Shown: positions 7,547 to 16,596, numbered from the stretch's first letter. The stretch: DNA of 60,707 bases from Chloroflexota bacterium (GCA_015478725.1 JADMIG010000016.1:1-60707); one strand, 5' to 3'. Notes: a model not told the origin generated them from the letters alone. Made by a program: numbers and translations.

Positions 7547-8521
7547 ATGCCGCGCGCGATGTGGAAGGGGGCCATCCAGTTCGGGCTCGTGACCATCCCG
7601 GTCAAGCTCTACCTGGCCACCGAATCGAAGGGCATCAGCTTCAACCTGCTCCACGCGACGGACAAGTCGCGGATCCAGATGAAGACCTACTGTCCGGTCG
7701 ACGACGAAGTCATCTCCCGTGGCGACACGATCCGCGGGTTCGAGTACGCGCCAGGCGAGTACGTCGTCGTGACCGATGAGGACCTCGAGCGCGTCCCGCT
7801 CAAGACGGTCCGCAGCATCGAGATCGAGCTCTTCACTCACGCGAGCCGGGACCAGGCGGCGATCCGCTTCGTCAAGAGCGCCTACTACCTCGAGCCGGAC
7901 AAGATCGGCCAGAAGGCATTCGCACTCCTCCGGACGGTCCTCGCCGAGCTGGGCCTCACCGCGATCTGCAAGGTCGTCATCAAGGATCGGGAGGCCCTCG
8001 CCGCGCTCGATCCCTTCAACGAAACGATGCTGCTCTCGACCCTGCACTGGCCGGACGAGATCCGGGCGACCGGCGAGCTCGACCTCCCCGCCGCCGACGT
8101 CCAGTTCAAGCCGGCGGAGAAGGCGATGGCCGAGCAGCTCGTCGGGGCGATGACCGGCGAATTCCGAGCGGACGACTATCGCGACGAGTACCGCGAGGCG
8201 CTCATGGCGGTCATCGAGGAGAAGGTCGCCGGTCGCGAGGTGTCGGCGCCGACGGCCGCGCCGACGAGCAACCTCGTCGATCTCATGGCCGCACTCGAGG
8301 CAAGCGTCAATGCCGCGAAGGCGGCCCGGGCGACCGAAGCTCCGGTCTCGGTGGATGTCGCTCGCGCGGCCAAGGCCGGGTCGGAGCGGCGAGCCACCAG
8401 GGCGAAGAAGGCGACGGGCACGGTCGAGATCGCCGCGAGCCCGACCGCCGACACGCCCGAAACCGCCGACACGCCCGAAACCGCGGTGCCGGCCCCGGCC
8501 CGTCGCCGGAAGACCGCCTGA
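7547..8521 (+). CDS. ku: DNA end-binding protein Ku
   Basis: Bacterial Ku, the homodimeric ring that binds double-strand ends and recruits LigD for non-homologous end joining. The N-terminus MPRAMWKGAIQFGLVTIPVK and the core segments EYVVVTDEDLE, AYYLEPDK and LLSTLHWPDE are typical. After the core (about residue 255) a low-complexity Ala/Lys/Arg-rich tail follows with a short repeat (ADTPETADTPETA) and a basic end (ARRRKTA), as in other extended Ku tails that contact DNA. AGAGGA at 7535-7540 serves the ATG. LigD lies 2.4 kb downstream on the same strand. Confidence 0.95.
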   Translation: MPRAMWKGAIQFGLVTIPVKLYLATESKGISFNLLHATDKSRIQMKTYCPVDDEVISRGDTIRGFEYAPGEYVVVTDEDLERVPLKTVRSIEIELFTHASRDQAAIRFVKSAYYLEPDKIGQKAFALLRTVLAELGLTAICKVVIKDREALAALDPFNETMLLSTLHWPDEIRATGELDLPAADVQFKPAEKAMAEQLVGAMTGEFRADDYRDEYREALMAVIEEKVAGREVSAPTAAPTSNLVDLMAALEASVNAAKAARATEAPVSVDVARAAKAGSERRATRAKKATGTVEIAASPTADTPETADTPETAVPAPARRRKTA

Positions 8522-8532
8522 CGAACGCCGCA

Positions 8533-8549
8533 CCCGGGTCCGCCCCGGG
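8533..8549 (+). terminator. hairpin after ku
   Basis: Two CCGGG-type palindromic arms (CCCGGG at 8533-8538 and 8544-8549) with a 5-base loop begin 12 bases after the ku stop. No T-run follows, so termination is uncertain. Confidence 0.3.
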
Positions 8550-8604
8550 CCACGACCTCTGTACTGTGTCGCGGGCGGCAGCGGTGCCGTAGCGTCCGGA
8601 GGCG

Positions 8605-10860
8605 ATGGCTCCAGGTATCGTCCCGACTCGCCGCGCGGGCGCCACACGCCGCGCGGAGCCGCGACCGGCCGCCGAGCCGCGTGCCGCCGAGCCGCGACCG
8701 GCCGCCGAGCCCTCCGCCGTCGAAGCCGCCGACACGGCGTTCCTCGCCGCGGTCTTCGACACTGTCGCGGCACTTCTCATCGTCCTGGATCCGGATGGCC
8801 GCATCGTGCGCTTCAATCGCGCCTGCGAGCGGGCGACCGGCTGGTCCGCCGACGAGGTCCGCGGCGTCCCGTTCTGGGAGCTTCTCCTCCCCGCCGACCA
8901 GATCAGTGCGGTCCGCGCGGCGTTCGAGGAGCTGATCCGCGGGACTGAGCTCGGTACGCACGAGAACCACTGGCTCACCCGCACCGGCGGCCGGCGCCTC
9001 ATCTCATGGACGAACACGACGATCGTCCGGGATGGCGCGGTGGCCTACATCATCGGTACCGGGATCGACATCACGGAACGCCGCCGCACGGACGAGGCGA
9101 TGCGAGCGATCGAGGCCGTCGGCGACGTCCTCGCGACGGAGGGTCCGTCGCCGTCTGCCCTTCGCCAGGTGGTCGACCATCTCGCGGACCGCTTCGGCTA
9201 CAAGCTCGTCTCGATCTACCTCGCCGAGGCGGGCCGGCTTCACCTCGCCAGCCAGAAGGGCTATGGCGATCCGATCGTCTGGTACGACGAGGGTCGCGGC
9301 GTCATCGGGCGGGCGCTTCGCGAGCGTGGCGCACAGCTCGTGCAGGATGTGACCGTCGACCCCGACTACATCGCCCTCGACCCGACGACCCGGAGCGAGA
9401 TCTGCGTTCCCCTCATCGCCGGCGACGAGCTCCTCGGCATCGTCAACGTCGAACGGCCCGGCGAGGACGGCCAGCTCGACGAGCGCGACCTGCGCCTGCT
9501 CCAGTCCGTCGCCGACCGGGTGGCGAGCGCCGTCGCCCTCGGTCGCAAACGGATCCTCCTCGAGGTCCAGGCGTTCCACGACAGTCTCACGGGCCTCGCC
9601 AACCGGGCCCTCTTCATCGACAGGACGGATCACGCGATCGCCGTCAGAAGCCGTGCCGGGGGCCAGCCGGTGGCGGTCATCTTCCTCGATCTCGACGATT
9701 TCAAGACGGTCAATGACGGGATGGGTCACGCCGCCGGCGACGAGCTGCTCGTCCAGGTCGCCCGGCGCATGGCCGATGCACTCCGGCCGAGTGACACGAT
9801 CGCCCGGCTCGGCGGCGACGAGTTCGCGATCCTCCTCGAGGATGTCGGCTCGGTCCGTGACGCCCTCGATGCGGCGGACCGCATCACCGCCAGCCTGCGC
9901 GCGCCGTTCAGCGTCGCCGGGCATCTGGTCAGCGTCCTCGCCAGCGCCGGCGTTGCCCTCGGGTCCACCTCGGCGGCAGACCTGCTCCGCGACGCGGACC
10001 TCGCGATGTACTGCGCGAAGCGCGATGGCAAGGATCGATCGGCCGCCTTCGAGCCGGCGATGCGCGAGGCGGCCATCGCCCGCCTCGACCTCGAACGGGA
10101 GCTCCGCCTCTCGATCCCGCACGGCGACTTCCGCCTCCTCTACCAGCCCGTCGTGGATCTGGGGACGGGCCGGACGGTCGCAGTGGAAGCTCTCGTCCGG
10201 TGGGCGCATCCGACTCGAGGCCTCCTCCGTCCGGACGCCTTCATGGCCGCAGCGGAGGAAACGGGGCTCATCGTGCCGCTCGGACGACGGGTCATCCAGG
10301 ACGCCTGCCGTCAGGCGCGATCCTGGTCTGAGCGCGGCTGGGCACCCCTGCCGGTGAGCGTCAACCTGTCGGTCCGCCAGGTCGCCGATCCCGACCTCGT
10401 CGCCGACCTCCGGCGGGCCATCGCGGAGGCCGGGATCGACGCGCGATGGCTTTCCGTGGAGGTGACCGAGAGCATCCTCATGGGCAACGTCCCCCGCGCG
10501 GTCGAGACCCTCGCCGAGATCCGTTCCCTGGGCATGCGCGTCGCCCTCGACGACTTCGGGACCGGATACTCAGCCCTCGCCTACATCAAGGATCTGCCGG
10601 TCGACATCATCAAGGTCGATCGTTCGTTCGTGGCCGGCGTGGACAGGGCGCCGGACCGGGCCGCGATCGTCGAGACGATCCTCCGGCTCGGCCGGCTCCT
10701 CGGGCTCACGACCATCGCCGAGGGCGTGGAAACGGAGGCTGAGCGGAGGACGGTGCGCGAGCTCGGGGCCGACCTTGCCCAGGGATACCTGTTCAGCCGG
10801 CCGCTCTCGGCGGAGGACCTTGAGCGCTATCTCATGCGCGACGAGGCACCGGCGGCCTGA
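8605..10860 (+). CDS. PAS-GAF-GGDEF-EAL cyclic-di-GMP protein
   Basis: A 751-residue cytoplasmic protein with no membrane segment. Order: a repetitive Arg/Pro/Ala/Glu leader (about 1-45), PAS (about 50-165, ending GIDITERR), GAF (about 170-315), GGDEF (about 325-485) and EAL (about 495-745). The cyclase signature GGDEF (403-407) is intact with an RxxD inhibition site (R394-D397) five residues before it. The phosphodiesterase motif EAL (528-530) is intact, with DDFGTGYSAL and TIAEGVET. Both activities are therefore possible, the cyclase under product control. It sits between ku and ligD on the same strand. PAS and GAF suggest sensing of a small ligand, light or redox state. Confidence 0.93.
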   Translation: MAPGIVPTRRAGATRRAEPRPAAEPRAAEPRPAAEPSAVEAADTAFLAAVFDTVAALLIVLDPDGRIVRFNRACERATGWSADEVRGVPFWELLLPADQISAVRAAFEELIRGTELGTHENHWLTRTGGRRLISWTNTTIVRDGAVAYIIGTGIDITERRRTDEAMRAIEAVGDVLATEGPSPSALRQVVDHLADRFGYKLVSIYLAEAGRLHLASQKGYGDPIVWYDEGRGVIGRALRERGAQLVQDVTVDPDYIALDPTTRSEICVPLIAGDELLGIVNVERPGEDGQLDERDLRLLQSVADRVASAVALGRKRILLEVQAFHDSLTGLANRALFIDRTDHAIAVRSRAGGQPVAVIFLDLDDFKTVNDGMGHAAGDELLVQVARRMADALRPSDTIARLGGDEFAILLEDVGSVRDALDAADRITASLRAPFSVAGHLVSVLASAGVALGSTSAADLLRDADLAMYCAKRDGKDRSAAFEPAMREAAIARLDLERELRLSIPHGDFRLLYQPVVDLGTGRTVAVEALVRWAHPTRGLLRPDAFMAAAEETGLIVPLGRRVIQDACRQARSWSERGWAPLPVSVNLSVRQVADPDLVADLRRAIAEAGIDARWLSVEVTESILMGNVPRAVETLAEIRSLGMRVALDDFGTGYSALAYIKDLPVDIIKVDRSFVAGVDRAPDRAAIVETILRLGRLLGLTTIAEGVETEAERRTVRELGADLAQGYLFSRPLSAEDLERYLMRDEAPAA

Positions 10861-10922
10861 CGAGGGCTCCCGGGTGAGCCAGTCGGTTGCGAGCGGCGGC
10901 CAGCCTCCGCAGACTTGATCGC

Positions 10923-13900
10923 ATGCCGCTCGACGCGTATCGCCGGAAACGAGACTTCGGGAAGACTCCCGAGCCGGCCGGGTCGCCTTCGGCGACGTCT
11001 GCGGCACCGTCCCTGCCCTCGGCTCCTGCCACATCCGCGCCGTCGCTGCCGTCTCTGCCGTCCCTGGCGTCTGCCGGGACCGGCGGGCGGTTCGTCGTGC
11101 AGCGCCATCGGGCGACCCGCCTCCACTACGACCTCCGCCTCGAGGTGGTGGGAGTGCTCGTGAGCTGGGCGGTGCCGCGCGGGCCGACGCTCGATCCCGA
11201 CCAGAAGCGGATGGCGATGCGCGTCGAGGACCATCCGATCGAGTACCTCGACTTCGAGGGCGTGATCCCCGCCCGACAGTACGGCGCCGGCGACGTCATC
11301 GTCTGGGACTGGGGGACCTGGGAGCCCGAGGCCCCCAGGCTGGAACCCGCAGCCTCCCTCGAGCAAGGCGAGCTGAAGTTCCGCCTCCGCGGGGAGAAGC
11401 TCCGGGGTCGATTCACGATCGTCAGGACGAAGCCGCGCGACGGTGAGACCGGCGAGCCTTGGCTCCTCATCCACAAGCGTGACGAGGCGGCGGTCCCGGG
11501 ATGGGATGCGGAGGACCACCCACGGAGCGTGAAGGCCGGCCGGACGAACGACGAGGTGAAGGCGGATCGCGACGCCCTCTGGATCTCGGCGGCCCCTTCC
11601 GCCCGCGCCGAGATCGATCTGTCGAGAGCCGTCCCGGCGCCGCTCCCGGCCTTCGTCGAGCCGATGCTCGCGACGCTCGCCGAGCGGGCGTTCGACTCGC
11701 CGGACTGGCTCTTCGAGATCAAGTGGGACGGCTATCGGGTCCAGGCCATCGTCCGGGATGGAACCGTCCGGTCCGTGACGCGTGGCGGCAAGGACGCCGC
11801 GACGTACTTTCCCGGCCTGCTCGAGCCCCCGAGCTGGATCGCGGCGGAGACGGCGATCGTGGATGGAGAGGTCGTCGCGCTCGATGCGGACGGCGCTCCG
11901 TCGTTCGAGCTGCTCCAGCGCCGGATCGCCGGCGATCCGGCCGCAGGGGACGCGCCGCTCGTGTACATGGCGTTCGACCTCCTCCACCTGGACGGACGGT
12001 CGCTCCTCAAGGTCCCGCTCGAGGATCGAAAGCGCCTCCTCCGGGACGTCCTGCGTGATCACCCGCGGGTCCGGTACGCGAGCCATGTCGAGCGTGACGG
12101 ACGGGCGTTCTTCGCCGCCGCGGAAGCCCGCCACCTCGAGGGGATCGTCGCAAAGCGGCGGCAGAGCCCATACGTTCCGGGCCGTCGGTCGCCCGACTGG
12201 CTCAAGCTCAAGATCCGGCCGGAACAGGAGCTCGTGGTGGGTGGCTACGTGCCCGGGGAGGGGAGCCACGCCGACCTCGGCGCTCTCCTCGTCGGCGTGT
12301 TCGAAGGGGAGCGGTTCCGCTACGCCGGGCGGGTCGGCAGCGGGCTGGACGCCCGGACTCGATCGATGCTCAAGGCGCGCCTCGAGGCGCTCGCACAGGC
12401 TGACTCACCGTTCGATCTGGCCCCGCCGCGGACCGGTGCGTTGCGGGAGGCCCGATTCGCCGCCCCCGAGATCGTCATCCGGGCGGAGTTCGTCGCCTGG
12501 ACCCGCGATGGGACCATCCGCCAGAGCGCATTCAAGGGCCTGCTCGAGGGGCGTGATCCGCGATCCGTCGTGCGCGACCGCCCGGTCGAGGTGCCGGATG
12601 CTGTGGACGACGCGCCGGATGCTGTGGGCGGGGCGCCGGATGCTGTGGTCGAGGTGCCGGATGGCGATGGGCCGCCACCTCGGCGCCGCGCTGCGCCGAG
12701 CACGCGGAGCGAGCCGAGCGCCCCGGGCGAGCCGCGCGGGCGGAGCGCGCCGAAAAGCCGTGCGGAGCCGAACACGCCGTGCAGGCCGAGCACGCCGAAA
12801 AGTCGTGCATCGGTGAACCGTTCACCGATGCAGCATTCGGCGGGTCGCGACCTTGCTGCCGCGAGCGAGCCGGTGGACGCGGAACTCGACGCCCTGGCTC
12901 GGCTCGGGCGGGAGGGCATCTGGCGCATCGGTGGCCGCGAGCTCAAGCTGACGAACCTCGACAAGCTGCTGTTCCCGCCGGCGGGGGTGCCGAGCGATGG
13001 ATCCACCGAGCCCGCCTCCGACGCCGTGTCGCCCATCACGAAGCGGGAGCTCATCGCCTACTTCGCCCGCATCGCGCCGGTCATGCTGCCGCACCTCGCC
13101 GAGCGGCCGCTCAACCTCAATCGGTTCCCGAACGGGGTCGGCGGCCCGAGCTTCTGGCAGAAGGACCTGCCCGACACCGCGCCGGCGTGGCTCCGACGCT
13201 GGCACGAGGACTGGGGGGACCGCTGGCACGGCGACCGCGACCTCGGGACCGGCGAGACCGGCGAGACCGGCGAGACCGGCCACGCTGTGGGCCCCGAGCA
13301 CCGTGCGCCGAACACCCACCTCGTCGCCGACGAGGTGGCGACGCTCTGCTGGCTCGGCAACCAGGCCGCCTTCGAGATCCATGCCTGGACGAGCTGCCTC
13401 GACGCGCCGATGCGCCCGACCTACGCGCTCGTCGACATCGACCCGGGGGAGCGCACGACCTGGGATGAGACGCTCGTCCTCGCGCGGCTTTTCCGGACGG
13501 CGCTCGGGCATCTCAGCGTGATCGGCTTTCCGAAGCTGACCGGCAAGCGCGGCATCCAGGTCTGGATCCCGATCGTCACCCGCTACTCGTTCGCCGAGAC
13601 GAGCGCGTGGGTGGAGGGCGTCTCTCGCGCCGTCGGCGCGATGGTGCCGGAACTCGTGTCCTGGGAATGGGCCGTCGCCGACCGTCGAGGTCGTGCCCGG
13701 CTCGACTACACTCAGAACGCGTCGATCAAGACGCTCGTCGCCCCGTACGCCGTGCGTCCGATGGCCGGGGCTCCGGTCTCCGCTCCGATCGCCTGGGACG
13801 AGCTCGACGACCCGGATCTGCGGCCTGACCGCTGGACGATCCGGACGATCCTGGCACGCGTGGCTGCCGCTGGCGACCTCTTCGCCGGTGCGCTCACCTC

Positions 13901-13928
13901 CGCCCAGGAGCTGCCGTCGCTCGGGTGA
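10923..13928 (+). CDS. ligD: multifunctional DNA ligase D
   Basis: ATP-dependent NHEJ ligase of 1001 residues in PE-LIG-POL order, as in Pseudomonas rather than mycobacteria. The phosphoesterase domain has RATRLHYDLRLE (H68). The ligase domain has the adenylation motif KWDG with K267. The primase-polymerase domain starts about residue 680 with LTNLDKLLFPP and has the metal-binding DID pair D838 and D840. ATG at 10923 gives the standard N-terminus LDAYRRKRDFGKTPEP. An unusually long linker (about 555-640) is repetitive (DAPDAVGGAPDAV) and then Pro/Ser/Arg-rich. A GETGETGETG run interrupts the polymerase domain. Confidence 0.94.
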   Translation: MPLDAYRRKRDFGKTPEPAGSPSATSAAPSLPSAPATSAPSLPSLPSLASAGTGGRFVVQRHRATRLHYDLRLEVVGVLVSWAVPRGPTLDPDQKRMAMRVEDHPIEYLDFEGVIPARQYGAGDVIVWDWGTWEPEAPRLEPAASLEQGELKFRLRGEKLRGRFTIVRTKPRDGETGEPWLLIHKRDEAAVPGWDAEDHPRSVKAGRTNDEVKADRDALWISAAPSARAEIDLSRAVPAPLPAFVEPMLATLAERAFDSPDWLFEIKWDGYRVQAIVRDGTVRSVTRGGKDAATYFPGLLEPPSWIAAETAIVDGEVVALDADGAPSFELLQRRIAGDPAAGDAPLVYMAFDLLHLDGRSLLKVPLEDRKRLLRDVLRDHPRVRYASHVERDGRAFFAAAEARHLEGIVAKRRQSPYVPGRRSPDWLKLKIRPEQELVVGGYVPGEGSHADLGALLVGVFEGERFRYAGRVGSGLDARTRSMLKARLEALAQADSPFDLAPPRTGALREARFAAPEIVIRAEFVAWTRDGTIRQSAFKGLLEGRDPRSVVRDRPVEVPDAVDDAPDAVGGAPDAVVEVPDGDGPPPRRRAAPSTRSEPSAPGEPRGRSAPKSRAEPNTPCRPSTPKSRASVNRSPMQHSAGRDLAAASEPVDAELDALARLGREGIWRIGGRELKLTNLDKLLFPPAGVPSDGSTEPASDAVSPITKRELIAYFARIAPVMLPHLAERPLNLNRFPNGVGGPSFWQKDLPDTAPAWLRRWHEDWGDRWHGDRDLGTGETGETGETGHAVGPEHRAPNTHLVADEVATLCWLGNQAAFEIHAWTSCLDAPMRPTYALVDIDPGERTTWDETLVLARLFRTALGHLSVIGFPKLTGKRGIQVWIPIVTRYSFAETSAWVEGVSRAVGAMVPELVSWEWAVADRRGRARLDYTQNASIKTLVAPYAVRPMAGAPVSAPIAWDELDDPDLRPDRWTIRTILARVAAAGDLFAGALTSAQELPSLG
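12591..12660 (+). repeat. 21-bp tandem repeat in ligD linker
   Basis: Three full copies plus a part of a unit beginning GCGCCGGATGCTGTGG. It is in frame and encodes the repeated PDAV-type linker between the ligase and polymerase domains. Confidence 0.9.
12807..12831. repeat. perfect 12-bp inverted repeat inside ligD
   Basis: GCATCGGTGAAC and GTTCACCGATGC are exact reverse complements separated by one base. The right arm GTTCACCGATG recurs at 40126-40136. It lies in the Pro/Ser/Arg-rich linker just before the polymerase domain, where neighbouring bases also repeat CGCCGAAAAG twice. Confidence 0.9.
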
Positions 13929-13955
13929 CGTCCCCGATGGACTGTCCGTCGGGCT

Positions 13956-14007
13956 CCTGCTCGCGCCACCGAGACGCGCCACCTGCTCGCGCCACCGAGA
14001 CGCGCCA
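13956..14007 (+). repeat. 26-bp direct repeat, two copies
   Basis: Two perfect adjacent copies of a 26-bp unit beginning CCTGCTCGCGCCACCG, 28 bases after the ligD stop. Confidence 0.93.
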
Positions 14008-14022
14008 CCGCCGACGCGCCAC

Positions 14023-14136
14023 ATATCGACCTCTCCGATGCTAAGCGTGTGTCGCTCGCTCTCGGCGGTTTCCGGTGCCCGCAGCGGCCCGATGGCGCGC
14101 CGCGCATCCGCGTGACCGTTATCTGCACGTGATCGG
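14023..14136 (+). repeat. dispersed repeat, copy B
   Basis: About 114 bp aligning with 7176-7292 in the same orientation, with small indels in the middle. Both copies sit directly downstream of a gene on the plus strand and start with ATATC. Confidence 0.7.
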
Positions 14137-14301
14137 CGGTGTCGCTGCCGCGGTTCGGTCGCATGCTCCCGCGCGCTGCGGCCGAACATCGCCATGAGCG
14201 ATATCTGCACCGATTGCTGGGCCTCGCTCACCGTCGCGGCCCACGACGCACCCGGCCGGCGCCGACGGCCCGAGCACCGTGGCGACCGCGGCTGCGCACG
14301 A

Positions 14302-15189
14302 TCAGCCGACGAGCGGGATGACCTCGCTCGCGAACCGCTCCGCCTTCGCGACGTAGCGTTCCGGGTTCGTCTCGCGGAGGACGAGCGCGACGTGCGAGAC
14401 CCCGGCCGCCGCGTATGCCCGCATGTCCGCCGCGATCGCCTCCGACGAGCCGATGGCCGCCGCCGTCACCCCGGCCGGCAGTTCCGTCGCGTCGAAGAGG
14501 ACCGTTACCCGGCCCGAGACCGGTGGCATCGGCCGCCCTGCCGCCTCGGCGGCCGCACGGACCGCGGTGAGCGGACCCTCGAGCGCGGTCGGCGGCATCG
14601 AGGAGAAGTGATACCCGTCACCGACTGTGCCGGCTCGTCGATACGCTGCCGCCGAACCACCGCCGACGAGGATCGGGATGCCGCCCGGCTGGACCGGCAA
14701 CGGCTCGAAGACGAAGTCCGGGATGTCGTGGAATCGGCCGGCGATCGGATCGGTCGAACCCGACCAGAGGTGGCGCCACAGTCGGATCGCCTCGTCGAGA
14801 TAGGCGCCCCTGACGTGGTAACGGTCTGACGCCCCGAGGTTGGCGAACTCGCTCTCGCTCCAGCCGGCACCGACGCCGACCGTCAGCCGACCGCGCGACA
14901 GCACGTCGAGCGAGGCGAGCTCCTTGGCGAGCACGACCGCCTGCCGCTGCGGCACGACGAGGACGCTCGTCCCGAGGCGCACCCGCGACGTCCGTCCGGC
15001 GACATAGGCGAGCGTGAGGATCGCGTCGAAGATCCGCCCATATTCGCCGGCCGCCGCCCGATCGACGAGCACGTGATCCGTCGTCCAGACCGTCGTGTAT
15101 CCGAGCCGCTCGGCCACCTCGACCGCTGCCTCGATGCTCTCCGTGGAAGCGCCCGGTCGCAGGTTCGGCAGCGCAAGTCCGTAGTCCAT
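14302..15189 (-). CDS. LLM-class (F420-type) oxidoreductase
   Basis: A 295-residue luciferase-like TIM-barrel oxidoreductase. Typical segments are MDYGLALPNLRPGAS, TTVWTTDHVLV, RVRLGTSVLVVPQR, GRLTVGVGAGWSESEF and PILVGGG. These enzymes use F420 or FMN to reduce or oxidise small substrates. The cofactor is not decided by sequence alone, but the short form and motifs fit the F420 group common in Actinobacteria and Chloroflexota. ATG at 15189 is chosen because homology starts there; the frame remains open upstream without family similarity. The substrate is unknown and the neighbours do not help. Confidence 0.85.
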   Translation of the reverse strand: MDYGLALPNLRPGASTESIEAAVEVAERLGYTTVWTTDHVLVDRAAAGEYGRIFDAILTLAYVAGRTSRVRLGTSVLVVPQRQAVVLAKELASLDVLSRGRLTVGVGAGWSESEFANLGASDRYHVRGAYLDEAIRLWRHLWSGSTDPIAGRFHDIPDFVFEPLPVQPGGIPILVGGGSAAAYRRAGTVGDGYHFSSMPPTALEGPLTAVRAAAEAAGRPMPPVSGRVTVLFDATELPAGVTAAAIGSSEAIAADMRAYAAAGVSHVALVLRETNPERYVAKAERFASEVIPLVG

Positions 15190-15434
15190 GGGCGGATGGT
15201 ACCGAAAGTCGTGGACGCACTGCGACCGCTCGATCTCCCCTGGATCACGTGCGATCATGGGGCAATCGACCGGACCCACGGTCACGCTCGAGAACGAGAC
15301 CGCACGATTGGCCCGGCTGGTGGCCGTCAAGTCACCCGAGAGCGGCTGGTCGACGCTCGAGCTCCGGTCGATGACCATTCACGAGCCGGCGGAGCGATTT
15401 CCCGATGTGGACGTCGGAGTCTGCGAAGGCTCGA

Positions 15435-16172
15435 TCACTCCGTCGCTGGTTTCGGCCGGTAGGGGGCGCGGAAGAAGGCGAGGAGCGGCTCGCCGGTCGA
15501 CTGGGAGATCGATGCCGATCGCCCATCCGGGGTGAGGTCGACGCGGAGCGCGACGCTGTCGTCGAGCGGGTGGTTCGGGTCGTAAACGGCGAGGGCCAGC
15601 CGTGAAGGCTCGAGGTCGTAGCCATAGGCGAGCACCTGGTGGTTCCGGTTGAGGCGGAGCGGGTTGGGCGACGCCACTCGGACGAGCCCGATCGCCACCG
15701 GCCGCCCGGCATCGAGCTCGGCGCGCATCTTCGGCCATTCGTCGCGGACGGTCACGGTGGACCGTGGATCTCGCCGAAGGGCGCGGCTGAGCACCGTCGG
15801 GTGGTCCGGCCGGAACGCCATGAGCGAATAGAACCGAATCGGGAGTCGGCCCCAGGCGAGGCTGTCGATCTGACGGCGGACGATCGCCCGGAAGTGCGGC
15901 GAATCCATGGGCGGTGGCGTTTCGTCCGGCCAGGCGGGGGCCCGCGCGGCCCATCGGTCGGCGGCCACGAAGGTCATCCCGCCGCACAGACCGTCCGCGG
16001 CGTCACCGATGCCGACGATCGTCCGTCCGGCGAAGCGCACGGCGATGTCGGGCTCATGCGGCCACGTATTCGCGAATCGGAGACCGGCGGTGCTCGGCAG
16101 GAATCCCGGGATCCGGACGGTCGTGGCCACGTCGAGATTGTGCGCCGGATCGGGGACGGGTCGTCGCGACAT
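15435..16172 (-). CDS. papain-like cysteine-peptidase-fold protein
   Basis: A 245-residue protein without a clear signal peptide. DGLCGGMTFVAADRW (C63), NHQVLAYGYD (H178) and AVYDPNHP (D198) are in the order and context of the Cys-His-Asp/Asn triad of papain-like folds. I do not recognise a named family with a tested activity. The start at ATG 16172 (SRRPVPDP) is preferred. An in-frame ATG at 16252 would overlap the divergent antitoxin gene. It is read away from the toxin-antitoxin pair, with 76 bp between the starts. Confidence 0.7.
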   Translation of the reverse strand: MSRRPVPDPAHNLDVATTVRIPGFLPSTAGLRFANTWPHEPDIAVRFAGRTIVGIGDAADGLCGGMTFVAADRWAARAPAWPDETPPPMDSPHFRAIVRRQIDSLAWGRLPIRFYSLMAFRPDHPTVLSRALRRDPRSTVTVRDEWPKMRAELDAGRPVAIGLVRVASPNPLRLNRNHQVLAYGYDLEPSRLALAVYDPNHPLDDSVALRVDLTPDGRSASISQSTGEPLLAFFRAPYRPKPATE

Positions 16173-16230
16173 GGCGGGCTCGGCGGGGCGGCTCGGCGTG
16201 CCCGCAGGCTGCCGGTCAGATTGACATGGT

Positions 16231-16249
16231 TGACTATGATAGTGAGTCA
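16231..16249 (+). promoter_or_regulatory. likely operator and leaderless -10 of antitoxin gene
   Basis: TGACT and AGTCA arms (9-base spacer) surround TATGAT at 16235-16240, whose end is eight bases from the antitoxin ATG. This fits a leaderless promoter covered by a small operator, the usual autoregulation of Phd-type antitoxins. A TTGACA at 16221 is too close to TATGAT to act as its -35. Confidence 0.45.
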
Positions 16250-16596
16250 TGAGAACCGTGACCGCGCTCGAGCTCCGCGGAAAGCTCGGCGAGCTGCTCG
16301 ACGCCGCGTCCGCCGGCGAGCGGATCGTGATCGAGCGCGACCGCCGACCGATGGCCGTGCTCGTCTCCGTGGAGGACGCCAATCGCCTCGACGACGATCG
16401 GGACGAACGGCGCCGTCGCTCGCTCGCGGCTCTCGATCGGCTGGATCGGTTCCGCGAGCGCATGGCGCGAGAGCAACCGGGAGAACTCGACGTGCCGGAC
16501 GGAGCCACGGTCATCCGTCAGGAGCGTGAGGCTCGAGCGGCGCACGTCGAGGACGTGATCCGGCTGGCCAACGAGCGCGCGCGAGGCGAGGGATGA
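16249..16596 (+). CDS. Phd/YefM-type antitoxin
   Basis: A 115-residue antitoxin. The N-terminal half (MRTVTALELRGKLGELL, GERIVIERDRRPMAVLVS) is the Phd/YefM DNA-binding fold. The C-terminal half is long, charged and helical and is expected to wrap the toxin. It overlaps the PIN toxin gene by four bases (ATGA), the classic antitoxin-first order. The Phd-PIN pairing is a common mix. Autoregulation through the small inverted repeat upstream is inferred. Confidence 0.87.
   Translation: MRTVTALELRGKLGELLDAASAGERIVIERDRRPMAVLVSVEDANRLDDDRDERRRRSLAALDRLDRFRERMAREQPGELDVPDGATVIRQEREARAAHVEDVIRLANERARGEG

Larger units (their letters stand above)
13929..14301. other. spacer between ligD and LLM oxidoreductase
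   Basis: No gene is seen in these 373 bases between two convergent genes. They hold a 26-bp direct repeat (13956-13981 and 13982-14007) and copy B of the dispersed repeat shared with 7176-7292. A short sequence similar to part of the repeat (GATATCTGCAC) recurs near 14200. Confidence 0.7.

Noticed and set aside
6392-8773. 793-codon leftward frame across the HTH-nuclease and ku genes
   Set aside because: Antisense to two well-supported genes and low-complexity.
15258-15535. Small plus-strand frame starting MGQSTGPTVTLENETARLARL, faintly like a VapB antitoxin
   Set aside because: No toxin partner, no ribosome site, and the second half is antisense to the papain-like gene. Too weak to call.
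16221-16226. TTGACA as -35 of the antitoxin promoter
   Set aside because: Only eight bases lie between it and TATGAT, and no -10 is found at 16-18 bases.
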